A stretch of DNA of 64,000 bases from Prosopocoilus inquinatus. Taxonomy: Eukaryota; Arthropoda; Insecta; Coleoptera; Lucanidae. Within the stretch, counting starts at the first letter, position 1. The number at the start of each line of letters is the position of its first letter. A model generated the notes under the pieces. That model was given only the letters and a program-made list of their open reading frames with translations, did no database searches and was not told the DNA's origin. A program made the translations under genes and the position numbers. Where the stretch lies: contig CM069877.1 in the NCBI GenBank assembly GCA_036172665.1, positions 18,873,001 to 18,937,000 of the forward strand, read 5' to 3'. Below, piece after piece: positions 1 through 11,087 of the stretch.

Positions 1-536
1 TTTAATTTACACCTATAGCTTCTTAATTAAACAAAATTATTTCACAAAATGTAACTTTATTATTAAATAAACTCTAAATTTATCAAAACCACCATTCAGA
101 AAATGTCTATGTTAATCTGTTTTCTAGTTTTGTTTTTAATTATTAGGCGGTGCATAACAACATGAAAATCCGGTTTTGGGCATTAAAAGAAAAAATGAAA
201 TAGCCGCAACTTTAACGTGACTACATTTTTAAAATAGTTGTTTATTGTAAAGCAATGTTCAATTAACTCACAAATGCCCCAAGTTTGAATTTAAAACGTA
301 AAATATTGCTACAGGGAGGAACTTTTACTTGTTAATTAATTTCACTTTAAGCTCTTGTTTTTAGTTATTCACTTTTTACCAAAAATTTATTAAGAAAATA
401 GTTTTAATTACCGCTTTTCTTCTCTAGTTACCCTTTTAATCTCCTCTGTAGGTTATGAGACACCCAGTATACGGTGCGTTCTTTATTTCAATAAGCCCAC
501 TCAGATTCATCAACAGTCGTTCTTTTATTCTATACG
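1..536. other. AT-rich non-coding sequence
   Basis: No exon-like reading frame, RNA gene or clear terminal repeats are visible. The stretch presumably belongs to the long CPSF2 intron, because the 3' CPSF2 exons must lie to its left. Short open frames here have no codon structure or splice context supporting a gene. Confidence 0.4.
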
Positions 537-963
537 TTGTTCACAACTTAAAAAACCATCACCTGTTGCATTATGTTGGTATAAAACATAAGTCCCCTAT
601 AGAACATTATCAAAATACTAGTTGGCAAGGTATTTGAAGTTTCATGTCAAAGTAATTTGTCAATTCAATTTTACCATTAGATTATTTACATTTATATTCA
701 TTTTAACGAGCCGTTCCAATTAATTACAGTTTATCTGTTATAAAATTGTTTGCGTACAATAAGGTAAAAACCATGAATTTATCATAATTATTAAATTTAG
801 AACCAGGGATTTATTCCGAACATATAACCTTATCGTTTATTTGAAACACTTTCAAACAACAATTTTGTTACCAAATATTTAACTAGGTCACTGTTGCCGG
901 TTGTATTTTTCACAAGGCAGTTACATGTTTTGTGGTCTTTTAATGTGTGAACAAATTATATTT
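537..963 (-). repeat. Partial copy of the 23502-24457 Harbinger-like element
   Basis: This segment is the reverse complement of about 23540-23960, with moderate divergence. Shared blocks include the sequences around 580-620 and 760-860. The terminal repeat carrying GTGTTTACATTACA is missing: similarity stops near 963, just before the small foldback at 974. It is therefore a truncated, older relative of the complete 23502-24457 copy. Confidence 0.7.
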
Positions 964-973
964 GGTTTTATAT

Positions 974-1089
974 CGTTTTCCACTGGCCGCACTGGTGTGC
1001 AGTCAGTATATCTCTGTTTCGTTTTATCACATGAAGCTGAACCGAGGTAAAATACACTCAGTACACGCTAGTGTAGCCAGTGGAAAACG
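974..1089. repeat. Small foldback MITE
   Basis: About 116 bp bounded by inverted ends CGTTTTCCACTGG and its complement. The interior has looser inverted similarity (CACTCAGTACACGC and relatives). No coding capacity. A related end, GGAAAACGCTAT, is seen near 17410-17425. Confidence 0.6.
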
Positions 1090-1719
1090 CTATTAATCAA
1101 ATTGAATCACAAATTCATCATTCGTTTCAGTTGACGGAATTGTTTGAAAGTTGAAATCTCAAATCTAACCTCCTCTTTCAAACGTGAGTAATTGTATTCG
1201 TTTTTCTGCACTTTTCAAAAGTTTTTTGCACCAACTGCACCTGGGAAAATGAGATGTGTATAAATAAGTAGGAGTATAAAGGACTTAAAAGTCTAAAAAA
1301 TAGCACCATTCGTGTATACTTCAACAACGTTTAAATTTCTATGTCAGATCATTTAGATGTCAGAAATGTTGACCTCGTAGCTCCTTGAACGTGTATGCAT
1401 CAAGCAACGACATGAAATTTATTTTCTCCAGCCACCTAATATGGCATTTTTAGGAAAACACATGTTATTTAGTATGTTTACCATGTTTAGTATAGAGCAA
1501 GAGTTGGATCAGGTGATCAATGATTTTAAGAATGTAAATAAAGGTTAAGTCAACGGTCGGACCACATTGTTTAACCAATCAACGATTGGGAAAAGTGGTC
1601 ACGTGGTTTAATCAGAATTTTACTTAGTCTCAAAACAGTTTTTCGAAATGATCAAAAACGTAAAATTGTTATTACTCGGAAACTAATCAAGATTTCAATG
1701 AGATTTTTTTTACCTGGAT

Positions 1720-2726
1720 TAGTTTCTCCTTATTGCATAATATCAATATCAGAAAATAGGTTATTTTTTTTAATTTCCCGAGAAAATGAATTTTTCAATT
1801 TTTAGAACATTTTCAAAATTTCACGTATTTCAACTTAATTTCAGAATTCAAGTTTTTTAGGGTGAAAACTTCAAATATTTGGAAAAAGTAATAAAGAAGA
1901 TTAATTACTGCTTCAGATACTGAATTATTTAGCGAAAATAACATTTTTACCTAATCTTTACGTTTTTGATGCAAGGTACTTTTTAAGAGAATTATTTTTC
2001 ATTGATACCTAATATGCATTTAAATGACTTCCACAAACTCTAATTTAACCCTGTAAGTGACTTAGTTTCACAAAAACCCTATAAATATTCTTTTTCTTAT
2101 TTAGTTTACGTGTTCAATTAAGTAGGCAGAATATGAAATGGCCGTCAATTGTCAATTGTCTTTCATAAAACGACTACAGACTTCAAATCACATTACAATA
2201 CAAAAACAAAGGTGGTTTTACATTTTAAAGTAATTTAAAGTCAAGTCCTATTATTAAAACAGCCCTTCAGTAATTTGATTTGACAGTAAAAAAATCTACA
2301 GCCATCTCATATTCTGCCTAATAACTTGAACATGTAGCTAAATGAATAAAAGTCTCTTCGTTTAAGGCACTGTAAACGAATATTCGCAAGCTTTTTGTGA
2401 AAATAATTCATTAACAGGAATAGATTAGAGCTTTCAGAAGATATTTAAATACGTTTTAATTATCTTTGAAAAATATTTCTCTTGAAAGGCATCTTGCATT
2501 AAAAACGTACAAAATATGCAAAAATATTACTTTTCGGTAAATAATCAAATATCTGAAGCTGTAACTAATATTTCTTATTATTTTTCCAATTATAAATCTT
2601 TGAAATTTTCACCCTACAAATATTAAATTCTCAAGTTAAGTTTTAGTATGTGAAATTATAAAAATATTCTAAAAATTGAACAATTCATTTTTAACGGAAT
2701 TTAAAGAAAACTAATTTATTTTTTGG
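1720..2726. repeat. Old, diverged long inverted repeat (about 1 kb)
   Basis: The two halves are imperfect reverse complements centred near 2222. The inner arms are clearest: 2112-2142 against 2301-2331, both holding a TAGGCAGAATATGA-type core. Outer blocks around 1860-1990 pair with 2440-2620. There is no open frame. The divergence between arms marks it as older than the other inverted repeats here. Confidence 0.6.
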
Positions 2727-2734
2727 CCTTCATA

Positions 2735-2983
2735 CGTGGGCTGCTGGAAATGTTTCTGGAAACGGTAAGAAAAAACGCATATGAAATTTGGTAAACGGTA
2801 TCATTGTTTTTCGACGTATTCGCCTTTGACATCAATATACTTTTGCATACGCTTGAACCAATTTCTAAAGCACGTTTTCCACTCTAAAGATAGTACCTCA
2901 GAAACCAGTGTCCGGAATGTTTCAACCGCTGCTTCAGCCGACGAAAATCGCTCACCACGCATTTTATTTTTGATATTTGTTAT
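2735..2983 (-). pseudogene. Mariner transposase 3'-end fragment
   Basis: Read on the minus strand, this is the last part of a mariner element: about 60 transposase codons ending in the conserved EWKTCFRNWF...RMQK region, then the terminal repeat CGTGGGCTGCTGGAAA next to a TA. It closely matches the right end of the element at 59139-60408. The 5' part, including the whole catalytic triad, is absent; similarity stops near 2983, where a different repeat begins. Confidence 0.85.
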
Positions 2984-2984
2984 T

Positions 2985-3120
2985 AAAATGACAGTCATTT
3001 ATTAAAATGACAGTCATTTATTAAAGTAATTGTCATTCATTAAAATGATTGTCATGTATCGTTCACAGGTTCATTTTAACATGACCAATCATTCTGACGT
3101 GACCGTCATTTTTGTTGTGA
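2985..3120. repeat. TGTCATTTATTAAAATGA repeat, copy 1
   Basis: A short interspersed repeat built of reiterated TCATTTATTAAAATGA-like units, followed by GTCATGTATCGTTCACAG and GACCAATCATT. A second copy lies at about 14142-14250. The ribozyme palindrome at 3130 inserted directly behind it. Its class is not recognised. Confidence 0.55.
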
Positions 3121-3129
3121 CCGTAGTAC
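3117..3129 (+). repeat. Left target-site duplication of the 225-bp palindrome
   Basis: GTGACCGTAGTAC (13 bp) occurs here and again exactly at 3355-3367, flanking the inverted ribozyme insertion. Confidence 0.85.
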
Positions 3130-3173
3130 AAATAAATAGTGAGAAAACCCCTCGACCACATTAATTCACTGAA

Positions 3174-3216
3174 AGCGAATACGTATTTCGGTAACGAAGT
3201 TACCATCTTCAGCGCT
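3174..3216 (-). ncRNA. Hammerhead ribozyme-like motif, left arm
   Basis: Exact reverse complement of the plus-strand motif at 3231-3273, so it has the same core and stems in opposite orientation. Confidence 0.65.
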
Positions 3217-3230
3217 AAACTGATCAGTTT

Positions 3231-3273
3231 AGCGCTGAAGATGGTAACTTCGTTACCGAAATACGTATTCGCT
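3231..3273 (+). ncRNA. Hammerhead ribozyme-like motif, right arm
   Basis: Stem I is AGCG paired with CGCT. The CUGANGA box is CTGAAGA. Stem II is GGTAAC/GTTACC with a TTC loop, followed immediately by GAAA. Stem III is the self-complementary ATACGTAT, leaving T at the cleavage position (AUU triplet). One T between the CUGANGA box and stem II is unpaired, a departure from the textbook core. With no stem III loop, activity would be expected mainly as a dimer. Not shown to cleave. Confidence 0.65.
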
Positions 3274-3354
3274 TTCAGTGAATTAATGTGGTCGAGGGGT
3301 TTTCTCACTATTTATTTGGATTACAGCCACAGGTTTTGTGTTGCTTTGTGATTA

Positions 3355-3367
3355 GTGACCGTAGTAC
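3355..3367 (+). repeat. Right target-site duplication of the 225-bp palindrome
   Basis: Identical 13-bp copy of 3117-3129. Confidence 0.85.
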
Positions 3368-3807
3368 ATTGTCTTCAACCGGAGAACTTGATTTTCTAAA
3401 CCTTGCCTAATAATATTTTTTTTTCTCTCCTACTAGCTAATAATGAAAACAGCTGATCATATCTGTCACTTTTTGACCTGACGACAACAAACTTAATTTC
3501 AAAATAATGCATTGTTAAAACGAAATAAGTAAACTTTCGGGCGGGAACTAATTAGAACTCTTGAAAGATATTAAATTTCGCGGGCATATATGCTTGGCTA
3601 GGTAGCGAAAGCGAACAGCGTTGCAGTCAAACAAACATGTGGAGTTAGTGTCTGACCAAAACCGATTTTCATATAATCATACGAATAGAATAATAAAAAG
3701 GTAGAAAACGAACTAAAAATTTGAAAATATGCATTGCCCGTTGGGCGATACACCACAGATAAAAAAAATATATAACAATCTGTATTATTTATAATAATAA
3801 TAATATA

Positions 3808-4890
3808 CCGGGTGTCCCGCGCCATGTGCTCACCTTTCTAGAATCTTTATTTATTAATCGATTAACCTGAATTTTGGAGATGATAAACTAAAAAAAAAAT
3901 GGAATTTTTCGACATACTGATAGTCGTCATAGGACTTCCGGTTTCGCCGGAAGTGATATCAACTTTCTTATTTTAAATGGAACACCCTATATATTTTTAC
4001 ATATTTAAAATCTACGGAGCATTACGAGTCCGAATACGTATCAATTGTTAATTTTGGTTTCCATGACAATGAAAAAAAAACTTTATTTTTCAATCTAGCA
4101 AGCTATGAATCGCATTTTTTCGATCTAATGCGATCAAGTGTTTCGAGAAAATCACTCCTTTGATGGTATTTTGATTTTTAACATTTTTACAGTATTTGAA
4201 ATTTTCATTAGCACTTAACTCATTTTTTTCGATAAAACCTCATATGTTTCTTAGCTTAGTTCAACTGAACATTTTTTTCTGAATACGCTGATACCAAATA
4301 CGTCATATTTTCTTTGAAAATAATTTAAAATAGAGCATGTCGTATTGAAATTTTACACTCCATTTATTTCAAATTACTTTCAAAGAAAATATGACGTATT
4401 TGGTATCAGCGTACTCAGAAAAAAATGTTCTGTTGAACTAAGCTAAGAAACATATGAGGTTCTATCGAAAAAAAGGAGTTAAGAGCTAATGAAAATTTCA
4501 AATACTGTAAAAATGTTAAAAATCAAAATACAATCAAAGGAGTGATTTTCTCGAAACACTTAATCGCATTAGATCGAAAAAATGCGATTCATAGCTTTCT
4601 AGATTGAAAAATAAAAGTTTTTTTTTCGTTGTTATGGAAACCAAAATTAACAATTGATACGTATTCGGACTCGTAATGCACCGTAGATTTTAAATATGTA
4701 AAAATATATAGGGTGTTCCATTTAAAATAAGAAAGTTGATATCACTTCCGGCGAAACCGGAAGTACTATGACGACTATCAGTATGTCGAAAAATTCCATT
4801 TTTTGTTTAGTTTATCATCTCCAAAATTCAGGTTAATCGATTAATAAATAAAGATTCTAGAAAGGTGAGCACATGGCGCGGGACACCCGG
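3808..4890. repeat. 1.08-kb foldback element with CCGGGTGTCC termini
   Basis: Two arms of about 525 bp are near-perfect reverse complements around a loop of about 30 bp (near 4334-4363). The outer ends are CCGGGTGTCCCGCGCCATG and its complement, each next to a TA dinucleotide, which suggests a TA target. No open frame. A diverged half copy is present at 49700-50036. Confidence 0.85.
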
Positions 4891-4892
4891 TA

Positions 4893-5848
4893 TGTTTATT
4901 TCAATAAAAGAACAGTGATAAAAATCATTGCCAGAAATTGAAGAGTCAAAGCAAACAAAAATTCTGTTGAGAATAAAAACTATAAAAAATGAAATTCTTC
5001 TTTATTTAGCTTTAGATTATAATATCAACTAATAAGTGGTACAACCAGGAGAAAAAATGCTATCGAATAGAAGAATAAAAAGACATACGTTGTATTTAAA
5101 AAAACGAAACTGATGATGTAATGGAAAGACGAAACGTTTGGCTTCAATTCCACCATCCCTATTCGAAGCAGAATCAAAAAAACGGCTGTGGAAAATTAAA
5201 TCACAATTTCAAAATTATTTATAATAAAAGAGATACAGAAGAAAAAAATATACATTTTCATTAATATCTCAACAAGAAATTTAAAAAAAAAAGTCATTCC
5301 GTCTATAGATACGAATAAGGCAATTAATTCGTACAACTTTTCTTCCATTTAATCGAATTTGTATCTCTTACCGTTTACGAGGTCTCTTTAGTGCACACTC
5401 AATTTGAAACAGCCGGTATAATTACTATACAGGGAGATTCGAGCAATCCATTCATTAAAAGTTTACGGACTTCCTCTTTGAATTTCTATTTCTAATTTTG
5501 CGGTTATAAGTTAGGGATAATAATCTAATAAAATATGATACCTCCAACTTTCGGGCCCATACTTGTAAAAAAAAATTCTAATGACGAATTGTGAGAAATA
5601 ACCTGATACGTATATCAGCAGAAAGCTATATTTAAATAGTACATTTCTGAAATAAAAAGGCCGTTCCATTTAAAAAAATGAGATACCGAATGTTTCGCAA
5701 GTACCGATCGCTCAATATAATGCAAAAATATATCTTAATTTTGTTTTCATTTTCATAAAGGCCAAAGTCTTAAAAATATCCTGTTAAATTTTCGTTCGTC
5801 TGTGTTATATCAGTAGGTAATCAGAAATTCATATTCAACTGCATTTTT
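4893..5848. other. Non-coding stretch with a repeat fragment
   Basis: No gene is visible. Around 5431-5560 there is a single-arm fragment of the CAGGGAGATTC repeat found as a large inverted pair at 45131-47077. A short CCGTTCCATTT remnant of a foldback lies near 5662. The remainder is featureless AT-rich sequence. Confidence 0.45.
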
Positions 5849-6057
5849 TGTTGAAGTTACACAATTCAAACTTGCCGCCCTCATCCGATATCACCCGCAC
5901 AGGAAGCGCTCGCACTAGACTCAACGTCAGTGCGCGCGCCGCAGTCAGTCTAGTTACAGCACACAGCCTTACAACACAACTTTTTGTATCCCTTTGTTAC
6001 ACAATTAAATATTGTTTCTCTTTGTGTTTGCTTCTCATATCCACGAGCCTATCAACA
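5849..6057 (+). repeat. Copia 5' LTR
   Basis: A 209-bp repeat starting TGTTGAAG and ending CTATCAACA. It appears identical to 10042-10250. It is followed at once by a copia-type primer-binding site, and a 6-bp ATTTTT direct repeat flanks the pair of LTRs. Confidence 0.93.
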
Positions 6058-6075
6058 GGTTATGGGCCCAGATAC
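6058..6075 (+). promoter_or_regulatory. Copia primer-binding site
   Basis: GGTTATGGGCCCAGAT directly abuts the 5' LTR. It matches the known copia-type site that pairs with an internal fragment of initiator methionine tRNA rather than the tRNA 3' end. Confidence 0.8.
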
Positions 6076-6163
6076 GTGCAATTGAGAAGCGTTTTATAAA
6101 CACGTGATCGGTTCCGCGACTCCTGAAATTGAGCGATAAACGGAACAAAGTGAGCAACTAAAA

Positions 6164-8059
6164 ATGGCGGCGACCGGCGTTATACGTATGGAGATGTTGA
6201 CCAGGGACAACTTCGACACCTGGAAGATCCACATGCGAGCGCTCTTGATCAAGAACGATGCATGGCAATACGTTAACGGGGCAAAGGTCAAGCCGGAAGG
6301 GAATGACGCAACAGCAGGCGAAGCGAAGAGGACCTGGGAAGATAAGGACAGTAAGGCAATGTCGGACATTATATTGGCCATACATTCCTCCGAACTCAAG
6401 CAAATCAAAGAGTGCACCACGTCACGGGACGTCTGGCTGAAATTAGAAGCCATTTACCAGTCCAAAGGGCCGGCGCGCAAAGCCACGCTGCTGAAGCAAA
6501 TAGTTCTGCAGCGCATGCGCGAAGATGACGACATCCGCGAACATCTCAGAAATTTCTTCGATGCCGTAGACAAGCTGAGGGACATGGAGGTAATTGTTAA
6601 CGACGACCTCTTATCTATTCTGCTGCTCTACAGCTTACCAACAAACTTCGAGAATTTTCGGTGCGCGATGGAGTCACGTGATGAACTGCCCACTCCCGAC
6701 GCGCTACGCGTGAAAATTATCGAAGAGAGCGACGCACGACGGGGAAGCTACCGAAGCGGTCAAAACGCAATGACCATCGAACACCGCAAGGGCAGGTACG
6801 AAAGGCCGAAAGGGAAAGTTGACGCGTGCGACAACAGTAACAAGAAAGTGAAAGGGTTCAGATGCTATAAGTGTAAGAAGGTCGGCCACAAGGCATCGGA
6901 GTGCCGTTCTCGGAAGGACCACAATGAAAATAAAAGTTACCGAAATGCTGCAAATAGGACGGAACACGCGTCACTGTACGTTGCACCCGTATCGGACGCG
7001 TGTAATTTAGTGCGGACAAACGACAACGTGAACAAGAAATGGTGCTTAGATAGCGGCTGCACCTCCCATCTCTGTAAGGATCGGGACAACTTCGCGCTGT
7101 TCGAGACGGACGTCTTCGATCAATTAAACTTGGCAAACTTTTCATCGACGAACATTGAAGCAAAAGGTGTAGCACAGTTCGCAACGCGAACGAACGGGCA
7201 CGATAGAACTATCGACTTAAACGATACGCTGTACGTTCCGGATCTCCGTACAAACCTGCTCTCCGTCGGGAAAATTACAGACAAAGGTTTTCGTGTGATT
7301 TTTGAGCGCGATTCGGCCGAGGTGACGGACGCGAGTGGAAAAACGATACTTGTGGCGAACCGCATCGATGGGCTATATTACGTTCGGGAAACACGCACGC
7401 GGAAACACGTCGGAGCCGCCGCAACGACGGATCCGCGAAAAACAACGCTGATGGAATGGCACCGAAAACTAGGCCATTTGAATATCAAGGACCTTCGTGA
7501 AGCGTGGAAGAGCGGAGCGATAAGAGGACTTCATATTGAAGACATCAATGCGGCAGTAGAATGCGAATCATGTCTGCAGGGTAAGATGTCACGAAAGCCC
7601 TTTCCGAAAGAGACCGAACGAAGAAGTGAGCCCGGCGAACTGATACACACCGACGTGTGTGGCCTGATGAGAACCGCTTCGAACGGAAAGGCTCGTTACT
7701 TCGTGACATTTATCGACGACGCCACACGATGGTGCGAAGTGAGGCTCCTGCGTCAGAAGAGCGACGTGTACAACGAATTCATTGCCTATAAAAATATGAT
7801 TGAAACGGCGTACAACAGAAAGATAAAATACGTTCAATCGGATAACGGCACGGAATACGTGAACCACCAGTTCGACGAACTATTCAAGGCGTCTGGGATC
7901 CAGCGATGCCTGACCATACCAAACAATCCCGAACAGAATGGTGTGGGAGAACGTAAAAACCGTTCACTAGTCGAGACTGCGAGATGTATATCAAGGTCTC
8001 GAATGAACAGCAGGAGAACGCGAGCCATCTTCCGGAGAGTGTGTGGTCGAAACAGCTAA
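6164..8059 (+). pseudogene. Copia Gag-protease-integrase (frame ends in a deletion)
   Basis: The frame opens at the ATG 106 bp after the LTR. Residues about 10-200 are the copia Gag. CYKCKKVGHKASEC (about 233-246) is the CCHC knuckle. DSGCTSHL (about 296) is the aspartic protease site. WHRKLGHLN (about 432) is the pre-integrase zinc region. The integrase core follows, with catalytic D in HTDVCG (about 495), D in SDNGTEY (about 559) and E in NGVGE (about 592). After VETARC the family sequence stops abruptly near 7985 and the last residues are out of frame: the distal integrase (normally containing a GKTPYE-type motif) is missing. Confidence 0.9.
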
Positions 8060-9348
8060 CAGCGACGAGCGAACGAGAACGGGAATCCGTAAGAGCAGAG
8101 TACGATTTCTTCGACGTTCAGCTGACAGCGCAAAACCTAGAGCGCGCAGGGGAGGTTCCAGACGGGGCCACTGACATTGTCGAAGACACGGGGGAGCATC
8201 GCGACGCCCATGGAGCCATAGAGGAAATATCCGTGGAAGGGAACATACATGCTCCAGCGGGCGCCCATAGACGAGGAAGACCGGCGAAAGTTCGCTCGGG
8301 CAGGCGAGGGAGGCCACGGAAAGTGTTTCGTCCTGCCGAGGGCCACGTGGAGGAACACGCCGACGTCGCGTACGTGGCGGAAATACCTGTTCGATCAGCG
8401 ATGAAGAGCCCCGACAAGGACGAATGGGAGCTAGCGATGGCGAGTGAGTTCGCCTCCATCTTGAAGAACAACACCTTCGAGGTAGTGGATCGCCCTGCGA
8501 ACCAAGCAACTATAGGGAGCAGAATAGTCTTGCGAAACAAGCACGGCGCCGACGGTCAAGTCACAAGGAGAAAAGCCAGATTGGTTGCAAAAGGGTACTC
8601 ACAACGCCCAGGGACGGACTTCGGCGAGACGTATGCACCCGTTGCGAGACTGACCTCGATTCGTCTGGCCGTCGCCCTCGCAGCACAACACAATATGAAA
8701 ATCCGGCAGTTCGATATCACCTCGGCCTATTTGAACGGATTCATCGATGAGGAGATATACATGGAGTTCCCGGATCACGCTGAGAACGCCCTGAAGTGCA
8801 TTGTTGATAGGAAGTGTGGTCCCGCTTCGGTCGTCTCCAAGGCGAAGAAGATGCTGCATGAGTTGTCGATAGGGAACAAGGTGTGCCTCGTCAGAAAAGC
8901 GCTGTATGGGCTACGACAAGCAGAGCGCTGCTGGCACCGGCGTCTGGATGCAGAACTGCAGAAACTCGGGGCCACGCCCACCCAAGGCGACGCCTGCGTG
9001 TACACCAAGGGCGAAGCCGAAGACCTGCTCATCATCGTTGTGTATGTAGACGATATTTTAATAATCTCTCGTCATTCCACAGATATCGACGGAGTCTACG
9101 AAGGCCTCCGTGCATCTTTCGACATCAAGGACATGGGGGAGGTCCAGTATTGCCTCGGCATCGAGTTCTCACGCGAGGGTTCCGAGATCAGGCTCTGTCA
9201 GAAGGGCTACGTAATGGACATCCTAGAGCGCTTCAACATGAATGATTGCAATCCGGTTTCGACGCCGATTGATCCAGGGCCAAGTTATCGAGAGCAGACG
9301 CCTGGGCTCCGGAAGACGGAGAGAAGCCACCGTACAGAGAGCTCGTAG
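7984..9348 (+). pseudogene. Copia integrase tail and reverse transcriptase
   Basis: The reading frame resumes after the deletion with the integrase C-terminal linker (charged, AT-hook-like RRGRPAKV and RRGRPRKV stretches). The copia RT follows: GDGKV-like linker region, FDITSAYLNG (catalytic D), KALYGLRQ, and YVDDILI near 9046. The frame is lost between about 9285 and 9345 by a small indel just before the RELVGALMYL region. No independent start codon is implied; this is part of the same broken polyprotein. Confidence 0.88.
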
Positions 9349-9353
9349 GAGCT

Positions 9354-10010
9354 TTGATGTACCTGTCCGTCGCTACTCGGCCTGACATCACACACGCGGT
9401 CAGCGTGCTGAGCCAGTATAACGACTCATTTGGGAAATCGCACTGGCTGGCAGCGAAGCGAGTGCTCCGGTACCTGAAAGGCTCCATCGACGCATATATC
9501 AAGTACGGTTCTGGGCTAACGAGCTTGATAGGCTACGTGGACGCAGATTGGGCCGCAAATATGTATGACAGACGGTCCTACACAGGGTTCGCGTTCTCCA
9601 TGAGCGGAGGGCCAGTATCCTGGGAGTCCAGAAAGCAACGAACGATCGCCCTGTCGTCCACAGAAGCCGAGTATATGGCGCTAAGCGAAGGCTCGAAGGA
9701 AGCAATTCACCTAAAACAGCTGATGGAGGAGATGAGTAAGACGAAGCTGCCTGCGATCCAAATTCATATCGACAACCTAGGCGCAAAGAAGCTTGCGGAG
9801 AACCCGGTGTTTCATTCACGCACAAAACATATCGGGGTACGCCACCACTTTGTCCGGGAACTTCTCAGGTCTAGGGAGATCGAACTACGCCACATGCCAA
9901 CCGAGAGAATGCCAGCGGACGTCTTTACCAAAGGCTTGCCGAAGACGAAACATTGGGAATGCCTGACATCTCTGGGGATCGCGGATGAGGAGAGGTCGAG
10001 AGGAAAATAA
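9354..10010 (+). pseudogene. Copia RT thumb and RNase H
   Basis: Third frame segment of the polyprotein. It starts with the RPDITHAVS region, has the RNase H motifs DADWA (near 9540) and LSSTEAEYMAL (near 9655), then KHIGVRHHFVRE, and ends with the usual ADVFTKGL tail just before the polypurine tract. Confidence 0.88.
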
Positions 10011-10030
10011 CGCACGCGGACCCGTTTGTC

Positions 10031-10041
10031 TTGAGGGGGCC
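10031..10041 (+). promoter_or_regulatory. Copia polypurine tract
   Basis: TTGAGGGGGCC lies directly before the 3' LTR, at the position of the plus-strand primer. Confidence 0.7.
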
Positions 10042-10250
10042 TGTTGAAGTTACACAATTCAAACTTGCCGCCCTCATCCGATATCACCCGCACAGGAAGC
10101 GCTCGCACTAGACTCAACGTCAGTGCGCGCGCCGCAGTCAGTCTAGTTACAGCACACAGCCTTACAACACAACTTTTTGTATCCCTTTGTTACACAATTA
10201 AATATTGTTTCTCTTTGTGTTTGCTTCTCATATCCACGAGCCTATCAACA
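10042..10250 (+). repeat. Copia 3' LTR
   Basis: A 209-bp copy of 5849-6057 with no difference seen. It is followed by ATTTTT, matching the 6 bp before the 5' LTR. Confidence 0.93.
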
Positions 10251-10931
10251 ATTTTTGAAGAATTTCTCAAGAAAAAAATTGTTTTACGAAAGTAGTTCAA
10301 TAAAATCAATACATATTTACACCGTGGTAATCAGCTCACTGCAGCGCATCCGAATATCTAAAAATATACAGGGTATTCCATTACAAAACAATTAGTTCCC
10401 ACGAACCGCCATTTTTTTGATCACCATGTATAGTTCAAAATAATTTTACTACTACAATATACTGCCTGTACAAAATTCTTTATCGATTTTTTTCCTAATT
10501 TTTTTCCTATCCTGTACATAATTTATTTTTTTTGGAATCCTGATGTGATAGAAAAAAAAACTAATAACAGATTCCTCTTTATAATGTTGAAATCATTGAA
10601 GAACACCATCTTATCCGCAAAAAAATATTTTTTTTTGCGGGCTTTTTGACGTGTCCGTCTTTTTTCTTTGCAAACGTACTGGAACGGCAGTTTACTTTAG
10701 TGCATAATATATAGTATCCCAAAATGGTTTAAATACGAGTATTTTTTTTCGTTTTTGTGCAACACCAATTTTTTTTCTGTTAGAATTAATGTTATATTAT
10801 AAACGCCCGGATTCAGGTGAATTTCTAGATGCTGAGACATCACTCCACTACCTATACGCCCGACTAAAAAAGGTGACTTATAACTTAAAAGTTCTCCTAA
10901 ATTCGTAATGTTTTGTTGATTTTATTCTTAC

Positions 10932-11087
10932 CCTTTAAGTGTGCTGTTTTGTGACTTTTCCCTTTCATGCTTTTCGTACTCCTCCAGTTCAGGGCCCTCT
11001 AATTTTACTCTGCGTTTCACTTCTAAGTCGATGGTTCTGTTGCCCCCGTTTTCAACCAGATCTCTAGCTAAAGTCCCGGGAGACGTC
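10932..11087 (-). CDS. CPSF2: CPSF2 exon 5
   Basis: 156 bp with acceptor GCACAG at its right edge and donor GTAAGAAT at its left edge. It enters in phase 2 and encodes the [13 protein letters not shown] block followed by [16 protein letters not shown], the linker of the beta-CASP region in CPSF100. Later exons (KH-like region and C-terminal domain) are not recognisable anywhere to the left. They must lie beyond position 1, making this intron more than 10.9 kb long and the host of the copia insertion. Confidence 0.88.

Larger units (their letters stand above)
3130..3354. mobile_element. 225-bp inverted-dimer insertion carrying two hammerhead-like motifs
   Basis: The first part is a perfect palindrome centred on TGATCA (between 3223 and 3224); its last paired bases, 3129 and 3318, reach the target duplication on the left. 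A one-sided 36-nt tail (3319-3354) follows the right arm. The whole is bounded by a 13-bp target duplication. Each arm holds a hammerhead-like core in opposite orientation. A single copy would be only about 95 bp plus tail, with no coding capacity. Size, duplication length and one-sided tail parallel the Penelope insertions at 29976 and 49078. I infer a non-autonomous, Penelope-mobilised ribozyme element (retrozyme-like). Confidence 0.75.
5849..10250 (+). mobile_element. Copia (Ty1) LTR retrotransposon, young but coding-defective
   Basis: A complete LTR-to-LTR element of 4402 bp: 5' LTR, tRNA-iMet-fragment primer site, a gag-pol frame ordered gag, protease, integrase, RT, RNase H (copia order), polypurine tract and 3' LTR. 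The two LTRs show no difference by eye, so the insertion is recent. Its GC content is clearly higher than the surroundings. The frame is interrupted twice, so this copy cannot make a full polyprotein. It lies in the CPSF2 intron, antisense to the host gene. Confidence 0.92.

Noticed and set aside
2781..3005. Plus-strand 74-codon frame near 2.8 kb
   Set aside because: It is the antisense of the mariner transposase 3' end.
3063..3351. Matching open frames on both strands at the 3129-3318 palindrome
   Set aside because: They are identical only because the DNA is a perfect palindrome. The sequence is explained by ribozyme-like motifs, not coding.
7991..8540. Two long minus-strand frames (172 and 140 codons) in the copia element
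   Set aside because: Shadows of the GC-rich integrase/RT coding region on the other strand; no domain is recognisable.
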